A DNA stretch of 57,266 nucleotides from NCBI GenBank assembly GCA_049889535.1, contig JBMHDF010000009.1:1-57266 (forward strand), given 5' to 3'. Below are positions 53,434 to 57,266 of this stretch, in pieces (positions within the stretch are counted from its first letter, which is position 1; every line of letters starts with the position of its first letter). Source of the stretch: JAYQKL01 sp049889535. Lineage in GTDB: Bacteria; Pseudomonadota; Alphaproteobacteria; RS24. Both the position numbers and the translations under genes were made by a program. The notes below the pieces were generated by a model. The model was not told the origin of the DNA and searched no databases. It saw only the letters and a program-made list of their open reading frames with translations.

Positions 53434-54906
53434 ATGAATATGCGTCAGCGTATTGGCATTAAGCCAATGCAGGTTTTGTGGCAAAAATGGCAAGCAATAA
53501 GCCCAATTCAAAAAGGGGCTTTTAGGTTGATTGGCCGTTTTTTTGTTCTTTTTATCATCATGAATATTTTGCTGACGCCTTTGTTTATGCATTTTGCGCG
53601 GGATTATAATATTCGTCTTATCCATGATGACGCATTGGTTGCGCATCGGTTTATAAGTTCAGGGGAGATGGTAAGCGCAGAGCAAAAACAAGCTTTTGTG
53701 ACGCATCAAAATCTGCGCGGGATTATCGTGTCACAAAATGCTGATGCATTGGCACAGGGCGCGCAATTTTTCTGGTTTTCTGATGAAAATCAAAATTTAT
53801 CTGACCTTAATATATCTAATTTGGATCAAGACGGTTTATTGGACAATCTGCGCCAAATTGCTCATTTGATTTTAACCCCTAACGCGCAAAACGCTATTGT
53901 GACGAAATATAACGCACAATTAGATGCTCATATATCGGCAATTTTTGCCCAGCAAACCATTATGGATGCGATTAATTATTCAAATCGTATTTCGACAATA
54001 TTTATCGCGCTTTTGAGTTTTGGATTGGCACTAATGATGCAGCGTATTTTTCATCGTGAAGTATCAAATTATATGGCGGATTTATTGGTGTCACTTTATG
54101 GCAAAAAACTCAAAATTGACAAAAAAGGATTGGCAGGCAATGAGGCAGGTTCAATTGACCAGCTGCAAGACCGCCTGTCCGAGCATATTGATGAGCAAGC
54201 GCGCTTGGCGTCATTAGGGGCAGGGGCGGTGCGTTTGGCGCATGATATTCGCAACGCATTGGCCAGCTTACAACTTTTTGCGGATAAACTTTCGAGTTCA
54301 GAAAATGAAAGTGATAAGGCGATGGGGGCGCGGATGAATATTAGCATTGAGCGCGCTGTGAGCTTGTGTGACTGGGCAACGCGATATTCTTCAAGTCGGA
54401 AAAAAACCATTAATTTTGCGCGTCAGCCCTTGCGCTCATTGGTTGATGAGGTGTTGACCCTCGTGCGCCTACATGATGTGGGGCATAATGTGGAGCTGAA
54501 AAATAAAATAAAGGCAGGGGAATATATTGATTGTGAGCGCAATCTCGCTTTTCGAATTATTTATAATATTGTGCTGAACGCTATTCAGGCGATTTCTGCT
54601 AGTGGCAAAAAGGGTATGGTGAGTGTTAAAAGCCAAATTAAAAAAGGCGGCATTACGGTCATTATTGAGGATACGGGGCCCGGCATGAATGCCGAGACGG
54701 TGGAGAGCTTATTCACCCCCTATCAGGGCAGTCTTCAACCTGGTGGCACGGGGCTTGGTATGGCGATTGCCAATGAGCTGGCGCGCTGGCATGAAGGGCG
54801 TTTGGAGTTGCAGCAAACCAGCCCACAGGGCTCGATATTTACGCTTTATATACCGAATGTGGAAGCTGAAAACACCACCACCACTGATGCAATTGAGGTC
54901 GCTTAA
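53434..54906 (+). CDS. Orphan membrane sensor histidine kinase
   Basis: A 490-residue kinase. Helix 1 (about 30-55, RFFVLFIIMNILLTPLFM) and helix 2 (about 188-205, IFIALLSFGLALMM) bracket a periplasmic sensor of about 130 residues. The phosphoacceptor region is SLGAGAVRLAHDIRNALASL (His about 270), followed by the N box (IIYNIVLNAIQAI), DTGPGM (G1) and GGTGLGMAIANELARWH (G2). No response regulator is encoded in the window. ATG 53434 is chosen over GTG 53428 because TAGGTG then lies 5 bases upstream. It directly follows the TVP38-reductase gene and may sense its substrate (inference). Confidence 0.9.
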   Translation: MNMRQRIGIKPMQVLWQKWQAISPIQKGAFRLIGRFFVLFIIMNILLTPLFMHFARDYNIRLIHDDALVAHRFISSGEMVSAEQKQAFVTHQNLRGIIVSQNADALAQGAQFFWFSDENQNLSDLNISNLDQDGLLDNLRQIAHLILTPNAQNAIVTKYNAQLDAHISAIFAQQTIMDAINYSNRISTIFIALLSFGLALMMQRIFHREVSNYMADLLVSLYGKKLKIDKKGLAGNEAGSIDQLQDRLSEHIDEQARLASLGAGAVRLAHDIRNALASLQLFADKLSSSENESDKAMGARMNISIERAVSLCDWATRYSSSRKKTINFARQPLRSLVDEVLTLVRLHDVGHNVELKNKIKAGEYIDCERNLAFRIIYNIVLNAIQAISASGKKGMVSVKSQIKKGGITVIIEDTGPGMNAETVESLFTPYQGSLQPGGTGLGMAIANELARWHEGRLELQQTSPQGSIFTLYIPNVEAENTTTTDAIEVA

Positions 54907-54922
54907 CAGCTTTATAGCGCCA

Positions 54923-56767
54923 TTATTTAGAAAGCGCGGTTGTGGCTAGCGGTTGGGGGAGCAATAAGACAACGCCCTCGCGTCTTTTATCGGCCCCACC
55001 ATCTAGTTTGCCTGCACTATATGATATGCCATGCAAGCCGCTATGATGGCGGTTGATTTTAACCTGATGCCCCATTTGTCTCAGCGGGGCGGCCAATGCC
55101 TCAAGTTCTGATTTTGCTTCAAGTTCCAGCACACCATTTGGAGACACATGTTTGGGTAAATCAAAAGCGGCTTGTAAAGAAAGATTCCAATCAATAAAGG
55201 CGATAACACTTTGCGCCACATAGCCAATAATTTTTGGCCCACCAGGTGAGCCAAGCGCGGCAATGGGTTTGTTGTTTTTATCAAAAATAATGACGGGTGT
55301 CATTGACGAGCGCGGACGCTTACCCCCCGCAACAGCATTGGCAACTTGTGTGTTTTTCTCAAGAGGTAAAAAAGAAAAATCGGTAAGCTGGTTATTGAGC
55401 ATCATGCCGCCCGCCATGATGCGCGACCCAAATGCTGACTCAACAGAACTTGTCATGGAAACATAATTTCCAGCAAAATCACGCACCACAAAATGGGTGG
55501 TTGACGCGCGTTCAAGCGAGGGCGCGCTTTGCCAGTTTGAAGTTATATTATCGGGTTGCCCATGTTTGGGTTTGGTAATGGCGGTGGATTGGCTGATGAG
55601 TGCTGCCCGACCGGCCAGATAGTTTTTGTCCAGCAGGGCATTGACGGGTATATCAACAAAATCGGGGTCTGCGAGATAAAAATTGCGGTCAGCAAAGGCC
55701 AGCTTTGAGGCTTCAGCAATCAGATGAACGGCCTGCAGACTATTGGGCGCCAATGCGGGCATATCAAAATGTTCAAGCATCCCCAGAATTTGCAAAAGCG
55801 TAACGCCGCCAGAGCTGGGCGGCCCGATTGAACAAATTTTATAAGCGCGATACGGGGCGCAAAGATTTGGGCGCTGTTGAGCCTGATAATTTTGCATATC
55901 GGCAGCCGTCATGGTGCTATTGGCGTTTGTTAAAACCTCTAAAATTTGCGCTGCTGGCGATGATTTGGATTGCGGGGCATAAAAACTGTTTCTTTTATTT
56001 TTCGCAAAATGTTTAAGGGTTTGCGCATAGGCAAGGTTTTTCAGGGTTTCGCCAATCGGGCGCGCTTGCCATTTGCCGTGCGCATCGGCGCGGTAATATA
56101 GCGCGCGTGCGTCAGGATTTTGCCGCAAATAATTATCGCGTGCCAATAAGACATGTAGTCGGGGGGTGATGGCAAAACCATTTTCTGCTTTTTCAATGGC
56201 GGGCTGAAGTAATTCTCCCCAGGCCAATTTCCCATATTTTTCATGCAGGGTGACCAACAGGTCCGGGATGCCTGGCACCCCGACGGATTGCGCCGATGTG
56301 ACCGCTTGCATGTAAGACTCAAAAGTCAGTTTCTCAGCATAGCGCGCAAACACATCGGGCGCGATTTTGGCCGGTGCCGTTTCGCGCCCATCCCAGCTTG
56401 TTAAGGTGTTGTGTGCGGCATCGTAATGCAATATGAAGCCGCCGCCCGCTAAGCCAGAAGATTGCGGTTCCACAAGCCCAAGCATGGCCTGAACAGCAAT
56501 AGCTGCATCAACCGCCGAGCCGCCTGCTTTTAAAATATCAATACCAGCTTGTGCGGCAAGCGGGTGCGCGGCAGATACTATGGCTTGTGCAGGGGTGGTT
56601 TTATTTGTTTGCACCTGCACCTGTGCCTGTGCCTGTGCCTGTGTTTGCAATGCTGTTAAGACAAGGCTGGTTGTTATCACACAGCCGATTATCAGTCTGA
56701 TGCAAATTTTTTTTGTTAAATTGCTTGGTATAAATTTATTTTCAATTAATTTTTTGCGCATGCGCAT
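54923..56767 (-). CDS. ggt: Gamma-glutamyltransferase
   Basis: A 614-residue exported N-terminal nucleophile hydrolase that cleaves glutathione and other gamma-glutamyl compounds. A signal segment (IRLIIGCVITTSLVLTAL, about 23-40) is followed by a (QA)3(QV)2 repeat, then AAHPLAAQAGIDILKAGGSAVDAA and GLAGGGFILHYD. The autocleavage site is in RASTTHFVVRD (nucleophile about Thr423), with the small subunit carrying AFGSRIMAGGMMLNNQLTDF. Two ATGs (56767, 56761) are possible starts; neither has a clear ribosome site. It converges with the histidine kinase. Confidence 0.94.
   Translation of the reverse strand: MRMRKKLIENKFIPSNLTKKICIRLIIGCVITTSLVLTALQTQAQAQAQVQVQTNKTTPAQAIVSAAHPLAAQAGIDILKAGGSAVDAAIAVQAMLGLVEPQSSGLAGGGFILHYDAAHNTLTSWDGRETAPAKIAPDVFARYAEKLTFESYMQAVTSAQSVGVPGIPDLLVTLHEKYGKLAWGELLQPAIEKAENGFAITPRLHVLLARDNYLRQNPDARALYYRADAHGKWQARPIGETLKNLAYAQTLKHFAKNKRNSFYAPQSKSSPAAQILEVLTNANSTMTAADMQNYQAQQRPNLCAPYRAYKICSIGPPSSGGVTLLQILGMLEHFDMPALAPNSLQAVHLIAEASKLAFADRNFYLADPDFVDIPVNALLDKNYLAGRAALISQSTAITKPKHGQPDNITSNWQSAPSLERASTTHFVVRDFAGNYVSMTSSVESAFGSRIMAGGMMLNNQLTDFSFLPLEKNTQVANAVAGGKRPRSSMTPVIIFDKNNKPIAALGSPGGPKIIGYVAQSVIAFIDWNLSLQAAFDLPKHVSPNGVLELEAKSELEALAAPLRQMGHQVKINRHHSGLHGISYSAGKLDGGADKRREGVVLLLPQPLATTALSK
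56610..56645 (-). repeat. Hexanucleotide repeat encoding (QA)3(QV)2 in ggt
   Basis: Six consecutive 6-base units: two TGCACC, three TGTGCC and one TGTGTT (plus-strand reading). On the coding strand they encode alternating Gln-Ala and Gln-Val dipeptides immediately after the signal-peptide hydrophobic core of gamma-glutamyltransferase. Slippage would change the length in frame. Confidence 0.85.
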
Positions 56768-56898
56768 AGTTTACCCAGATTGAGGCGGCCTGCAATCACC
56801 TATCGTCTGGTGGTGTTTTTTATCAGAAAATGCACTTCAGGGCTTGCCAAGCGCGCAGGAAATCAGTAAACAAAGCCAGTCCGTCATCGACGTGACAG

Positions 56899-56975
56899 GC
56901 ACCGGTAGCTCAGCTGGATAGAGTACTTGACTACGAATCAAGGGGTCGGGAGTTCGAATCTTCCCCGGTGCGCCA
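56899..56975 (+). tRNA. tRNA-Arg (anticodon ACG)
   Basis: The sequence starts GCACCGGTAGCTCAGCTGG and ends CCCCGGTGCGCCA with encoded CCA. The anticodon stem CTTGA/TCAAG flanks loop CTACGAA, giving ACG, which becomes ICG after A34 deamination. The T-loop GTTCGAATC is standard. A 13-bp repeat array begins 8 bases downstream. Confidence 0.97.
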
Positions 56976-56982
56976 TTTTTCC

Positions 56983-57073
56983 AGACAAATCTTTAAGACA
57001 AATCTTTAAGACAAATCTTTAAGACAAATCTTTAAGACAAATCTTTAAGACAAATCTTTAAGACAAATATTTG
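56983..57073. repeat. 13-bp direct tandem repeat array downstream of tRNA-Arg
   Basis: Six perfect copies of AGACAAATCTTTA fill 56983-57060, followed by a diverged seventh copy (AGACAAATATTTG, 57061-57073). The next 13 bases (AGACTTGTATTTA, 57074-57086) still match at 9 positions and contain the stop codon of the following minus-strand gene. There are no spacers, so it is not a CRISPR array. Confidence 0.93.
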
Positions 57074-57083
57074 AGACTTGTAT

Positions 57084-57266
57084 TTAACTCATATCCGACT
57101 CATGCTCGATAACAGTCAGACTGGTCATGTGGCTACGGTCAAAAAGCTTTTCTTCATCTTCACGAATTTCTTTTTCAGCATTGGGTTCGGCAAACCCCGC
57201 TGCGCATTTGTGAAATGTAGCTTCATCGGGAAACCAAATTTCAAGCAACACATCAAAATCCGGTTC
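57084..57266 (-). CDS. EthD-domain-like protein, C-terminal part
   Basis: The last 60 residues of a protein that continues beyond the right edge. The visible sequence begins EPDFDVLLEIWFPDEATFHK and ends SLTVIEHESDMS, with FAEPNAEKEIREDEEKLFDRS between. The pattern (strand DVLLEIWF, helix, NAEKEIREDEEKLFD, final strand TSLTVIEHE) fits the ferredoxin-like EthD/dimeric alpha-beta barrel fold, seen in ether-degradation and polyketide-related proteins. Its stop codon lies within a degenerate copy of the adjacent 13-bp repeat. Substrate unknown. Confidence 0.7.
   Translation of the reverse strand, partial: EPDFDVLLEIWFPDEATFHKCAAGFAEPNAEKEIREDEEKLFDRSHMTSLTVIEHESDMS

Noticed and set aside
56610..56645. 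Phase-variable on/off switch in ggt
   Set aside because: Units are 6 bases, so slippage stays in frame and cannot switch the gene off.
56983..57073. CRISPR-like array
   Set aside because: Repeats are 13 bases and directly abutting with no spacers; no cas genes nearby.
56899..57086. tRNA-Arg as a phage or island integration site
   Set aside because: No integrase gene and no second copy of the tRNA 3' end in the window; the tandem array does not contain tRNA sequence.

Overview
The window is a gene-dense stretch of an alphaproteobacterial chromosome with moderate, slightly AT-leaning base composition. The placement rests on gene order: uppP-fzlA-queG, infC-rpmI-rplT-pheST, def-fmt-truA facing dapE-dapD, and rpmH-rnpA-yidC-engB-argB are all typical of Alphaproteobacteria. 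The presence of the FtsZ-associated GST-fold protein FzlA and a CycM-type membrane cytochrome c supports this. A marine SAR116-like or Rhodospirillales-like host is a guess from composition and the TonB-receptor/sulfatase content; it is not proven here.

Layout. 1-5.1 kb: tail of an unknown gene, tRNA-Leu(CAG), NDUFA9-like dehydratase, uppP, fzlA, queG, and an SDR-fold protein. 5.1-7.4 kb: alpha/beta hydrolase divergent from a GT4 glycosyltransferase with a small overlapping gene. 7.4-16.1 kb: translation block (infC with an apparent AUA start, rpmI, rplT, pheS, pheT, lepA, tRNA-Ser(GGA), typA). 16.2-22.8 kb: the most accessory-looking part, with a membrane-anchored sulfatase, a TonB-dependent receptor flanked by two SnoaL/NTF2-like proteins, a PAP2 phosphatase and a small outer-membrane beta-barrel. 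22.8-27.3 kb: thiC behind a TPP riboswitch, divergent from an M17 aminopeptidase and NlpC/P60 pair. 27.3-33.9 kb: a Yej-type peptide ABC importer (yejA, a novel small membrane protein, yejB, yejE, yejF) behind a cytochrome c gene. 34.1-43 kb: kdsB-pheA, nudC, SRP RNA, dnaX-recR (no ybaB between them), rmuC, def-fmt-truA. 43-51 kb, all on the minus strand: rpmH-rnpA-yidC-engB-argB-(DUF1036 protein)-(HAD nucleotidase)-dapD-dapE. 51.2-57.3 kb: a TVP38-flavoprotein fusion followed by an orphan histidine kinase, gamma-glutamyltransferase, tRNA-Arg(ACG), a 13-bp tandem repeat array, and the end of an EthD-like gene.

Most genes are housekeeping. The features that deserve a second look are: the lysine-rich tail on ArgB; the 13-bp array that runs into the stop codon of the last gene; the sulfatase/TonB receptor/SnoaL group; the TVP38-reductase plus kinase pair; the small acidic-tailed membrane protein inside the yej operon; the DUF1036-linker-DUF1036 protein; and the loss of zinc-binding cysteines in DnaX together with the absence of ybaB. 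No CRISPR array, insertion sequence or prophage gene was seen. I found no convincing completely new multi-gene system; the candidates above are inferences.
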